From the IMG/VR virus record IMGVR_UViG_3300034375_001434, positions 1-20,053 of that record: a DNA stretch of 20,053 bases, one strand, 5' to 3'. Both the position numbers and the translations under genes were made by a program. Positions 1-7,255 of the stretch are shown here, in pieces. Below the pieces are notes generated by a model, which saw only the letters and a list, made by a program, of their open reading frames with translations, searched no databases and was not told where the DNA came from. The stretch's first letter is position 1, and the number at the start of each line of letters is the position of its first letter. The stretch is from a virus.

Positions 1-53
1 CGGAGCGTCAACGGCATGATATAAGCACATACAAGTGCCGACAAGGAGAGTGA
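1..53 (+). CDS. Possible 3' end of an upstream gene (partial)
   Basis: The reading frame starting at base 3 stays open for 16 codons and stops at TGA 51-53, reading ERQRHDISTYKCRQGE. This could be the tail of a gene that begins before the window. A second frame closes at TAA 22-24 and could equally be the true end of the upstream gene. The piece is too short to identify. The stop at 51-53 would sit 7 bases before the primase start, matching the tight packing elsewhere. Confidence 0.25.
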   Translation, partial: ERQRHDISTYKCRQGE

Positions 54-60
54 TATATAC

Positions 61-843
61 ATGAATAATATATATAACATTGTAAGTGAATTAGATTTAC
101 CTAATGGTCATACAAAGCGTATGACGTGTCCTGTGTGTAATGGATATAATACATTCACAGTGACCAATAACATGGGTAGTCTTGTGTGGAATTGTTACAA
201 GGCTTCCTGCACCGTCAGTGGTGGTACTCGTGTGCATCTATCTGTAGATGATATTCGCAATGGCTTTGCTGGCGCAGAAGAGTTTGCTACCAACACATTT
301 GAATTACCTAGTTATGTTGTGCCACACAGAAACAAACGAGCAGTAATTAAGTTTTGTGCTGAATGGGATATTGACGAGAATGAACTAGGTGTGTTATATG
401 ATGTGAAGGAAGACCGCATTGTATTTCCTGTTATGCATGAAGGTAAGACTGTTGATGCTACAGGACGTTCATTAGGCAAGCGACTGCCTAAATGGAAACG
501 ATATGGAAAAAGTGGCTTGCCATATGCTTATGGCTATGGTAATGTCGCAGTAGTTGTTGAGGACTGTGTGAGTGCTGCAGTTGTAGGCAGTGATGTTCGG
601 CTTGTAGGGGTAGCCATGTTGGGGACATCAATGCTTGATTCACACAAGAGGTATCTCTCACAGTTCTCAACAGCAGTAATCGCATTAGACCCCGATGCTT
701 TACCAAAGACACTTGCGATTGCGAAAGAATTACGTGGACATGTTTCCGATGTACGTGTACTACGACTGACTGATGATATAAAGTATCGTCACCCCGATGA
801 CATGGATGCACTGGCATCTTTAACCAACAAGGAGATTATGTAA
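61..843 (+). CDS. DNA primase (zinc finger plus Toprim domain, T7 gp4 N-terminal type)
   Basis: This 260-residue protein should make RNA primers for lagging-strand synthesis. A zinc-binding module lies near the N-terminus, with C23 and C26 (CPVC) and C45 and C50 (CYKASC). A Toprim domain follows: E167 in VVVEDCVSA fits the conserved glutamate, and D210/D212 in ALDPDA fit the DxD pair that binds metal. In phage T7 the primase and helicase form one polypeptide (gp4). Here they are two genes, and the stop of this one shares a base with the helicase start (TAATG at 841-845), implying coupled translation. The start is supported by AAGGAG at 43-48. The family call is firm; the primer recognition sequence cannot be inferred. 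Confidence 0.9.
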   Translation: MNNIYNIVSELDLPNGHTKRMTCPVCNGYNTFTVTNNMGSLVWNCYKASCTVSGGTRVHLSVDDIRNGFAGAEEFATNTFELPSYVVPHRNKRAVIKFCAEWDIDENELGVLYDVKEDRIVFPVMHEGKTVDATGRSLGKRLPKWKRYGKSGLPYAYGYGNVAVVVEDCVSAAVVGSDVRLVGVAMLGTSMLDSHKRYLSQFSTAVIALDPDALPKTLAIAKELRGHVSDVRVLRLTDDIKYRHPDDMDALASLTNKEIM

Positions 844-2066
844 TGGAATTATCACTTATACGCAGTCTCATGGATAAGACATTCTACGATGACCATCGTG
901 GTGCTAAATGTCCAGACAGACTATTCAGTAAAGATGTGCGTAAGATTAAGAAGACTATTGATGCAGCTATGGATAGATACAATCGCACTGTGTCACCAGA
1001 TGAAATAGAAGCACTGTTCATGTCTGATAATCCTACGCTGACTACCGCACAGAAGCAGGCATATGCTTCTCTGTTCTCTACCATAAAGAACGAAAGCACA
1101 ATGGGACATGACATCTCACAAGAGGTATTGTCCAAGCTATTTCGTCAGGTGATTGGTGAGGACGTAGCTAACATTGGCTTTGACATGGTAAATGGTGATG
1201 CCAATACACTTGAGACACTTCGTAATTTGCTAGAGAACTATGGAGATGACTTCATTCCCAACTTAAATATCGAATGGGATGACATCACTATTGAAACACT
1301 CATGGCAAAAGCTGAACTGGAAGCACGTTGGACATTCAACATCCCTAGTGTATGCCGCAAAGTAGAGGGCGTGAGTGGCGGTCAGTTGATTGAGGTAGGT
1401 GCTAGACCAAACACAGGCAAGACATCCTTCCACGCCTCTCTAATCGCTGGCCCGAATGGGTTTGCGCATCAAGGTGCGAAGTGCATTATCCTGTGTAACG
1501 AAGAACCTACTCACCGTGTTGGTGCAAGGTATCTTACTGCTGCTGCAGGCATGACAGCACGTGAGGTTAGGGATAACATGAGTAAGGCACAGGCACTGTA
1601 TGCACCTGTCATGCAGAACATTAAGATTAAAGAGGCAGGTGGGCGTGACATGGCATGGGTAGAGTCCGTGTGCAAGTCATACAAGCCTGATGTGCTTGTG
1701 CTTGACATGGGTGATAAGTTTGGTGTATCTGGTTCCTTTGCTCGTAATGATGAGGCACTCAAGGCTTGTGCCATCTACGCAAGACAGATTGCCAAGACAT
1801 ATGATTGTGCCGTGTTTTATATGTCACAGTTGTCTGCAGAGGCAGAGGGTCGGGCGCAGTTGAATCAGAGCATGATGGAAGGTAGTCGCACAGGTAAGGC
1901 TGCTGAAGCTGACCTCATGATACTGATTGGTAAGTCACCATCTGTTGAAGGGCAGGAAGAAGAAAGCCCACTGCGTCATATTAATATCGTAAAGAACAAG
2001 TTGAATGGTTGGCATGGTATGGTAAACTGTGAACTTAATTATCAGACAGCGAGGTATGAAGGATGA
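843..2066 (+). CDS. Replicative DNA helicase (DnaB / T7 gp4 helicase family)
   Basis: A 407-residue RecA-fold hexameric helicase expected to unwind the phage fork using NTP hydrolysis. The Walker A loop is GARPNTGKTS (about residues 186-195). NEEP near 219-222 supplies the candidate catalytic glutamate, Walker B is VLVLDMGD (284-291), and MSQLSAEAEGR (327-337) fits the H3 glutamine motif. SRTGKAAEAD and KNKLNGWHG near the C-terminus match the conserved DnaB-family tail with its basic finger. The first 150 residues are not recognisable and may be a linker or primase/polymerase contact region. It overlaps the primase gene by one base and the HNH gene by four (ATGA at 2063-2066). Together with the upstream gene it rebuilds a T7 gp4-like primase-helicase. 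Confidence 0.92.
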   Translation: MELSLIRSLMDKTFYDDHRGAKCPDRLFSKDVRKIKKTIDAAMDRYNRTVSPDEIEALFMSDNPTLTTAQKQAYASLFSTIKNESTMGHDISQEVLSKLFRQVIGEDVANIGFDMVNGDANTLETLRNLLENYGDDFIPNLNIEWDDITIETLMAKAELEARWTFNIPSVCRKVEGVSGGQLIEVGARPNTGKTSFHASLIAGPNGFAHQGAKCIILCNEEPTHRVGARYLTAAAGMTAREVRDNMSKAQALYAPVMQNIKIKEAGGRDMAWVESVCKSYKPDVLVLDMGDKFGVSGSFARNDEALKACAIYARQIAKTYDCAVFYMSQLSAEAEGRAQLNQSMMEGSRTGKAAEADLMILIGKSPSVEGQEEESPLRHINIVKNKLNGWHGMVNCELNYQTARYEG

Positions 2067-2593
2067 TGCAATTACATTTATTTGATGAAGCAATTGACAC
2101 AGATATTGAGTTCCTTGACATTAAGGATGCGCCTATTTACTTTGGAGATAAAGGCAGACGAAGACAGGATTTGACTACATCCTCTGCCTTCCTTGCCTCT
2201 ATACCAGAAGGTAAGTACAGAGTATATCGAACAGGTGGTACGCATTCACTTCCTATGTATTCAGGCCGTTCTGACTTCCCATTCATCTTGAATGTTAGCA
2301 CAGGCAAAGTACTGCAACCGACATTTAGTAGGGCTGTTTATCCCGCTGTTTCCTTAAACAATGGAAGGTTTACTAAACCAATTTACCTGCACAGGATATG
2401 TGCAATGGCTTTCATACACAACCCAACACCTGTTGATAAATATAATGTTGACCACATCAATGAAGATAAGCTAGACTACGCTGTAGATAATCTTCGTTGG
2501 GTATCTATGTCAGAGAACATGTCAAATATACGCAACAGGGCAAACAAAACAAACAGTGAGTACAAGTATTACTCAACAAACAATTACGCATAG
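2063..2593 (+). CDS. Free-standing HNH endonuclease (homing type)
   Basis: A 176-residue protein whose C-terminal half is a typical phage HNH nuclease. It shows LHRICAMAF, then VDHINEDKLDYAVDNLRWV, then SENMSNI, giving the H, the D-H and N metal/catalytic positions at about residues 112-160. The stretch before it (ILNVSTGKVL...YPAVSLNNGR) resembles the NUMOD4-like DNA-binding region often found ahead of such nucleases. The N-terminal 60 residues are unrecognised. The gene sits between helicase and polymerase with a 4-base overlap upstream and 8 bases downstream. The neighbours are both complete, so it is a free-standing insertion and not an intron or intein passenger. GAGG at 2051-2054 supports the 2063 start; ATG 2066 is an alternative. 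Confidence 0.85.
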   Translation: MMQLHLFDEAIDTDIEFLDIKDAPIYFGDKGRRRQDLTTSSAFLASIPEGKYRVYRTGGTHSLPMYSGRSDFPFILNVSTGKVLQPTFSRAVYPAVSLNNGRFTKPIYLHRICAMAFIHNPTPVDKYNVDHINEDKLDYAVDNLRWVSMSENMSNIRNRANKTNSEYKYYSTNNYA

Positions 2594-2601
2594 GAGATGA
2601 T

Positions 2602-4644
2602 ATGAAACTAACACTTGATGTAGAGAACACAGTCACCAAGCGTGGTGGTAAGCTACACCTAGACCCCTTTGAGCCTAACAACTCATTGACTATGGTAGGC
2701 GTACTGACTGACCAAGGACATGAACAGCACTTCCCTTTTGACCATGCTGATGTTCCTAGTCAACCTGACTACCATGAGCGTGTGCAGTGGTATCTTGACC
2801 AAGCTACTGTACTCATCTGTCACAACGTGGCACATGATTTGCTATGGCTATGGGAGTCAGGCTTCAAGTATGATGGTGCAGTGTTTGATACTATGCTTGT
2901 TGAGTATGTCTTGCAGCGTGGACTGAAGGAACCTCTATCGCTAGAGGCTTGTGCAGAACGCTATGAGTTAGATACGAAGAAGCAGGACACCCTCAAGGAG
3001 TACTTCAAGCAGGGCTACAGTACACGAGACATACCATACAACGAGTTGTGTGAGTATCTATCTGCTGACCTTCATGCTACACAACAACTGTCTGACAAGT
3101 TGTGGTATCGTTTGAATACACCAGCAGATGCTAGTCTGTTAGACACTGTAACCTTGACTAATCAGGTTGCTGTGTGCCTTGCTCATATATATCAGCGAGG
3201 ATTTACCGTAGACCGTAGCAAGCTGGATGAAGTGCGTAGAGAGTTTGAGGCAGAGAAGAAACAGCTAGAGATTGACTTACAAAAGCATGTGCATGAGTTG
3301 ATGGGTGATACGCCTATCAATCTTAATAGTCCAGAGCAATTGTCTTGGGTTATTTATAGCCGTAAGGTCATGGATAAAACATATTGGGGCAATGCCATTG
3401 ACCCCTACATGGATGACGCTGACTTTCGTAGCTTGATTGCTGGTGGTACAAAGCGTATGTATAAGACTGAAGCAAAACAATGTGATGAATGTAATGGTAG
3501 TGGACAAGTAAGAAAGGTAAAGAAAGATGGAACACCTTTTGCTAACACAAACAGATGTAAGAATTGTGATGGGAATGGTTACAATCTTACTGATACTATG
3601 GCTGTGGCGGGGTTAAAGTTTCGTCCACCATCACCAAAGTGGGCAAGTGCTAATGGCTTTACCACAAGTAAAGGTAATCTTGAGGTACTTGAGTCTGTCG
3701 CCAAGTCAAAAGACATGCATGATGCTGTTGACTTTTTGTCAAAGGTGCGCAGACTATCTGCCGTTGATACATACTTATCTTCATTCGTGGAAGGCATTGA
3801 CCTACACACAAAGACTGATGGCAAGCTGCATGTGCGCTTGCTTCAACATCGTACTGCAACAGGTAGGTTCAGCGGTGCTGACCCTAACATGCAGAACATG
3901 CCACGCGGCGGTACATTCCCTGTAAAGAAAGTGTTTGTATCCCGGTTTGAAGGTGGCAAGATTATGGAAGCAGACTTTGCACAGCTAGAGTTTCGTGCGG
4001 CTGCTTATTTATCACAAGATGGAGTTGCTATTGAAGAAGTATCTACTGGGTTTGATGTACACTCATATACCGCTAAAGTTATTACCGATGCTGGTCAGCC
4101 TACGAATAGACAGGATGCGAAAGCGCATACATTCGCGCCCCTCTATGGAGCAACAGGATTCGGAAGAACGAAAGCAGAAGCAGCGTACTACGAACACTTT
4201 ACAGAGAAGTATGGGGGAGTTGCCTCTTGGCATTCCCGACTGGCTAAAGAAGCTATAAACACAGGCATGATTACAACGCCATCAGGTAGGCAGTTTGCCT
4301 TTCCTAATGTGCAGCGTAACTCACGAGGTAGAGTATCGCACTTTACACAGATAAAAAACTATCCTGTACAGTCGTTTGCTACAGCAGACATTGTGCCTCT
4401 TGCATTATTACACATTGATAAATTACTTGACGGTATGCAATCTTGTGTGGTAAACACTGTACATGATTCAATTGTAATTGACGTTCATCCTGATGAAGAA
4501 AGGAGATGTGTTGAAATAATTCAGGATACAAATAAAGTACTGCCTAGTTTGATTACAATGCGTTGGGGTATAGTGTTTAATGTACCACTAGAACTTGAGG
4601 CAAAAATTGGTCCAAACTGGCTTGACACAAAAGATGTGTCGTGA
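2602..4644 (+). CDS. polA: DNA polymerase family A with 3'-5' exonuclease and DnaJ-like zinc-knuckle insertion
   Basis: The 680-residue replicative polymerase. The exonuclease domain is at the N-terminus: D6/E8 in LDVE, D79 in CHNVAHDLLWL, and Y152-x3-D156 in EYLSAD. The polymerase domain follows: RTATGR (417-422), motif A DFAQLEFR with D458, motif B R503-x3-K507-x3-F511-x3-YG, and motif C HDS (621-623). F511 aligns with E. coli Pol I Phe762. Between the domains two CxxCxGxG motifs occur (C294/C297 and C319/C322), the pattern of the DnaJ cysteine-rich domain but with two motifs where DnaJ has four. From memory, this arrangement marks HMO-2011-type phages. The start is supported by TAGGAG just upstream at 2591-2596. 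No thioredoxin-binding loop can be recognised by eye. Confidence 0.95.
   Translation: MKLTLDVENTVTKRGGKLHLDPFEPNNSLTMVGVLTDQGHEQHFPFDHADVPSQPDYHERVQWYLDQATVLICHNVAHDLLWLWESGFKYDGAVFDTMLVEYVLQRGLKEPLSLEACAERYELDTKKQDTLKEYFKQGYSTRDIPYNELCEYLSADLHATQQLSDKLWYRLNTPADASLLDTVTLTNQVAVCLAHIYQRGFTVDRSKLDEVRREFEAEKKQLEIDLQKHVHELMGDTPINLNSPEQLSWVIYSRKVMDKTYWGNAIDPYMDDADFRSLIAGGTKRMYKTEAKQCDECNGSGQVRKVKKDGTPFANTNRCKNCDGNGYNLTDTMAVAGLKFRPPSPKWASANGFTTSKGNLEVLESVAKSKDMHDAVDFLSKVRRLSAVDTYLSSFVEGIDLHTKTDGKLHVRLLQHRTATGRFSGADPNMQNMPRGGTFPVKKVFVSRFEGGKIMEADFAQLEFRAAAYLSQDGVAIEEVSTGFDVHSYTAKVITDAGQPTNRQDAKAHTFAPLYGATGFGRTKAEAAYYEHFTEKYGGVASWHSRLAKEAINTGMITTPSGRQFAFPNVQRNSRGRVSHFTQIKNYPVQSFATADIVPLALLHIDKLLDGMQSCVVNTVHDSIVIDVHPDEERRCVEIIQDTNKVLPSLITMRWGIVFNVPLELEAKIGPNWLDTKDVS
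3481..3582 (+). other. Partial DnaJ-type zinc-binding segment inside the polymerase
   Basis: This stretch codes for residues 294-327 of the polymerase. CDECNGSG and CKNCDGNG are separated by a short basic loop (KVKKDGTPF). Four cysteines in two CxxCxGxG knuckles would bind one zinc ion by analogy with DnaJ. It lies between the exonuclease domain and polymerase motif 1, roughly where family A phage polymerases vary in length. Its role is unknown; DNA binding or partner binding are inferences. Confidence 0.8.
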
Positions 4645-4650
4645 TATAAC
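4622..4650 (+). promoter_or_regulatory. Sigma-70-like promoter with extended -10
   Basis: A perfect -35 (TTGACA, 4622-4627), a 17-base spacer and TATAAC (4645-4650, five of six matches to the -10 consensus) preceded by TG at 4642-4643 (extended -10). The expected start is about 4656-4658, some 30 bases ahead of the next gene. The -35 lies in the last codons of the polymerase and the -10 starts right after its stop. TTGACA also recurs by chance in coding DNA here as Leu-Asp codons, so the spacing, the TG and the location carry the call. It implies use of host RNA polymerase. Confidence 0.6.
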
Positions 4651-4685
4651 TATGATTTTCTAACTCAAAAGAAGGAGTATAAAAT

Positions 4686-5585
4686 ATGGAATTAACAACT
4701 ATTGATACTAACAACTATGCAGCAATGGCGAAAGCTATGGGTATTGCCAACGAGGGTGCAAGTCAGCGTAAGCAAGCAAGCACTCTCGCTCGTCTGCGCA
4801 TCAATCATTCACCTGTAATGGGTGAGGCTGATGTCAACGGCAAGAAGGTGAACATGGAAGTTGTGAGTGGTGGTACATATAAACTGGAAGTACCAGATGG
4901 CCCCACATACTATGCAGATTCTGTGAAGATTCGTCCATTCCTGCAACGCTTTATGTACAAGCGTTTCATTCGGGGTATGGGTGATAGTCCTAATCGGTAC
5001 GTAAAGACTGTCATGGCTGACAATCTGAACATTGACTTGAAAGATAATGATGGCGGCTTTAACTGTGGTAAACCTGCTGGTTACATTCAAGACTTTAAAG
5101 CACTACCAGAGAAGACACAAGAACTCATCAAGCAGATTAAGCGAGTACGTGTGGTGCTTGGCACAGTTGAACTGGTCAATGCTACTGACTCAAGTGGTAA
5201 CTCTGTGAGTGTAGATGAGATGCCATTCATTTGGGAGATTGATAATCGTGATGCCTTTAAGAATGTAGGCACTGCCTTTACTAAACTCGCAAAGATGCAA
5301 CGTCTTCCTGTACAGCATTTGATTACTGCGAATACAGAGGAACGTAAGATTCCTACGGGAGCAGTGTTCTATTTGCCCGTAGTGTCACTTGATGTGTCAA
5401 AAACTTTGGAACTAACAGACACAGAACAAAACATGTTTGCTGACTTTATGCAGTGGGTACAGAACTACAACGAGTACATAATCAAAGCATGGTCAGATAA
5501 AGCTAATGCTTATGACGATGAGGATGATGAGGCTATCGTTGATGGTGTCATTGACTTTGATGAGGAAGAAGTGGAAGTAGCATAA
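4686..5585 (+). CDS. Candidate single-stranded-DNA-binding protein
   Basis: A 299-residue protein with no catalytic motif I can recognise. The body is mixed basic and aromatic (KRFIRGMGDSPNRYVKTVM, about residues 92-110), and the last 25 or so residues are strongly acidic (YDDEDDEAIVDGVIDFDEEE). A basic, beta-rich body with an acidic C-terminal tail is the arrangement of T7 gp2.5 and bacterial SSB, where the tail contacts polymerase and helicase. The position, directly after the polymerase and before recombination nucleases, agrees. It has its own promoter and a strong AAGGAG (4672-4677), consistent with a protein needed in large amounts. Its 299 residues exceed T7 gp2.5 (232). The SSB call is inference from layout and context, not from a recognised OB-fold signature. 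Confidence 0.5.
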   Translation: MELTTIDTNNYAAMAKAMGIANEGASQRKQASTLARLRINHSPVMGEADVNGKKVNMEVVSGGTYKLEVPDGPTYYADSVKIRPFLQRFMYKRFIRGMGDSPNRYVKTVMADNLNIDLKDNDGGFNCGKPAGYIQDFKALPEKTQELIKQIKRVRVVLGTVELVNATDSSGNSVSVDEMPFIWEIDNRDAFKNVGTAFTKLAKMQRLPVQHLITANTEERKIPTGAVFYLPVVSLDVSKTLELTDTEQNMFADFMQWVQNYNEYIIKAWSDKANAYDDEDDEAIVDGVIDFDEEEVEVA

Positions 5586-6445
5586 TGAACCATCCTGCTG
5601 AACTGGCGTTGCATCAATACATGGAGAACGCTGCTAATGGTAAGTCCACAATGTCGGACAAAACTATTAAGCAGATTGGTCAAGATGTAATGGATGCAGT
5701 ACAACGCCAGTTTGGTGGGGGCAATCAGCGTGGTGAGTTTCGTCTTCGTATGTCTAACATAGGAAGGCCAAGCTGTCAGCTTTGGTTTGATAAGAATGAA
5801 CCAGAGAAAGCATTGCCCTTACCAACCACATTCGTAATGAACATGATGCTTGGAGACATTGTTGAAGCTGTTTTCAAAGGTCTATTAACAGAGGCAGGAG
5901 TACAATATGAAGATGCTGAACAGGTTACGCTTGAGATTGATGACGATACATCCATCAATGGTACATATGATATTGTTATTGACGGTGCTGTTGATGATGT
6001 TAAGTCAGCCTCTAATTGGTCATATCAAAACAAGTTTGAATCATATGATAAATTAGCGGCACATGATTCCTTTGGTTATGTTGCACAGCTTGCTGGTTAT
6101 GCTAAAGCATCAGGCAAACGTGCTGGTGGCTGGTGGGTAGTCAACAAAGCCAATGGTCAATTTAAATATGTACCAGCTACAGGTCTTGACATTGATACAG
6201 AGATGTCCCATATCAAAGATACTGTACAGAAGGTTACAGACAATAAGTTTGAGCGTTGCTTTGAGCCTGTTCCTGAAACATTTAGAGGCAAGCCTACAGG
6301 TAACACAGTCTTGAATGAGAACTGCATCTTCTGTGCTTATCGCTTTTCATGTTGGCCTACGCTTAAAGAACATCCTGCCGTGATGTCACAAGCTAAAGAA
6401 CCCAAGATGGTATCGTACATTTCAATGGATGAAAAGTACAAGTAG
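5585..6445 (+). CDS. Cas4/RecB-like PD-(D/E)XK exonuclease with four-cysteine Fe-S signature
   Basis: A 286-residue nuclease. C64 near the N-terminus (RPSCQLWF) and C247, C250 and C256 near the C-terminus (NCIFCAYRFSC) form the one-plus-three cysteine pattern that holds a 4Fe-4S cluster in Cas4 and AddB-type nucleases. Between them are GDIVE with E94, TYDIVID with D129, D138-V-K140 (the D/E-x-K part) and a YVAQLAGY helix whose Gln fits the RecB-family motif QxxxY. It likely degrades or resects DNA ends for recombination, or host DNA to feed replication; T7 uses gp6 exonuclease at the comparable place. It overlaps the SSB-like gene by one base (TAATG) and abuts the junction resolvase. The fold call is good; polarity and substrate are not visible. 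Confidence 0.82.
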   Translation: MNHPAELALHQYMENAANGKSTMSDKTIKQIGQDVMDAVQRQFGGGNQRGEFRLRMSNIGRPSCQLWFDKNEPEKALPLPTTFVMNMMLGDIVEAVFKGLLTEAGVQYEDAEQVTLEIDDDTSINGTYDIVIDGAVDDVKSASNWSYQNKFESYDKLAAHDSFGYVAQLAGYAKASGKRAGGWWVVNKANGQFKYVPATGLDIDTEMSHIKDTVQKVTDNKFERCFEPVPETFRGKPTGNTVLNENCIFCAYRFSCWPTLKEHPAVMSQAKEPKMVSYISMDEKYK

Positions 6446-6901
6446 ATGCCTAACGCAAAACAATTTAGGGCGGCACGAAAGTATGGCTATCGTAGCGGTC
6501 TGGAACTCAAGGTATCTGACTATCTCAAAGAACTAAAAGAAGACTTCTTATATGAAGAGGTTAAGATTGAGTGGGAAGACCTAGCGTACAGAACCTACAC
6601 ACCAGACTTCGTGCTGTCTAATGGTATCATAATAGAAACAAAAGGTATGTTCACGGCAGCAGATAGACGTAAGCATCTTGCTATCAAGAAGCAACATCCA
6701 AATCTTGACATACGGTTTGTATTTGAAAACAGTAGGCGTAAACTTCGTAAGGGAGCAAAGTCATCGTATAGTGAATGGTGTATACGATATGGCTTTAGGT
6801 ATTATGACCGCATCATTCCTGAAGACTGGCTTAGAGAAAAGGGCAGGAATAAACATCCAAAGTTTATTAAGTTCAGTGGTAACAAAGTGAAAAGGAGATA
6901 G
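6446..6901 (+). CDS. T7 endonuclease I-type Holliday junction resolvase
   Basis: A 151-residue protein, almost the same length as T7 gp3 (149). The catalytic residues fall at the same places: E20 in SGLE, D54 in YTPDF, and E64 and K66 in IIETKG, against E20, D55, E65 and K67 in T7. The N-terminal basic stretch (FRAARKYGYRSGLE) and the basic tail are also typical. The enzyme cuts four-way and branched DNA, resolving replication and recombination intermediates before packaging and helping to break down host DNA. The gene starts immediately after the stop of the upstream nuclease gene, so the two are probably translated together. Confidence 0.93.
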   Translation: MPNAKQFRAARKYGYRSGLELKVSDYLKELKEDFLYEEVKIEWEDLAYRTYTPDFVLSNGIIIETKGMFTAADRRKHLAIKKQHPNLDIRFVFENSRRKLRKGAKSSYSEWCIRYGFRYYDRIIPEDWLREKGRNKHPKFIKFSGNKVKRR

Positions 6902-6904
6902 CAA

Positions 6905-7255
6905 ATGGACGATAGTTTCTTGGAGTTAAGGGAAGATGATTTCGTAGTTCGCGTAAGGCCAACTGTAATAGATAGTGAGTGGACAGGAGAGGTTGATGTT
7001 GCTATTATCACAAGTGCAGACAACAATCTAGATGATGAAAGCTACAGTCAGTTAATGCACTTCACCAAGATGATGTGTGCTACAGTACCGTTAATGGAAA
7101 TTAATGACGACATGCGTAACTTTGTACATACATATGTAATGGAAGAGATTGACAATATACTTGAATCCATTACGGAAGAACCTGTTGTAACTACTCAAGA
7201 AGATGGTAATGTTGTACGGTTAAACTTTGGAACAAGGACGAAAGGAAGGGCATGA
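6905..7255 (+). CDS. Hypothetical protein, 116 residues, acidic
   Basis: I do not recognise this protein. It starts MDDSFLELREDDFVV, has a probable beta-strand rich first half (VRVRPTVIDSEWTGEVDVAIIT), a helical middle (YSQLMHFTKMMCA) and a conserved-looking end VVRLNFGTRTKG. It has no signal peptide, membrane segment or cysteine motif. AAGGAG at 6892-6897, 7 bases ahead of the ATG, supports the start. It overlaps the DUF3310 gene by four bases (ATGA), placing it in the same nucleotide and replication operon. Confidence 0.8.
   Translation: MDDSFLELREDDFVVRVRPTVIDSEWTGEVDVAIITSADNNLDDESYSQLMHFTKMMCATVPLMEINDDMRNFVHTYVMEEIDNILESITEEPVVTTQEDGNVVRLNFGTRTKGRA

Noticed and set aside
488-817. Leftward frame of about 109 codons opposite the primase
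   Set aside because: It is His/Ser/Leu-rich, unlike any family, and lies fully opposite a gene with clear zinc and Toprim motifs.
2083-2120. TTGACA-type -35 hexamers inside coding genes (here and at about 6706, 7564 and 9617)
   Set aside because: They arise from Leu-Asp or Ile-Asp codons and lack a matching -10 at 16-18 bases; only 4622-4650 has the full set.
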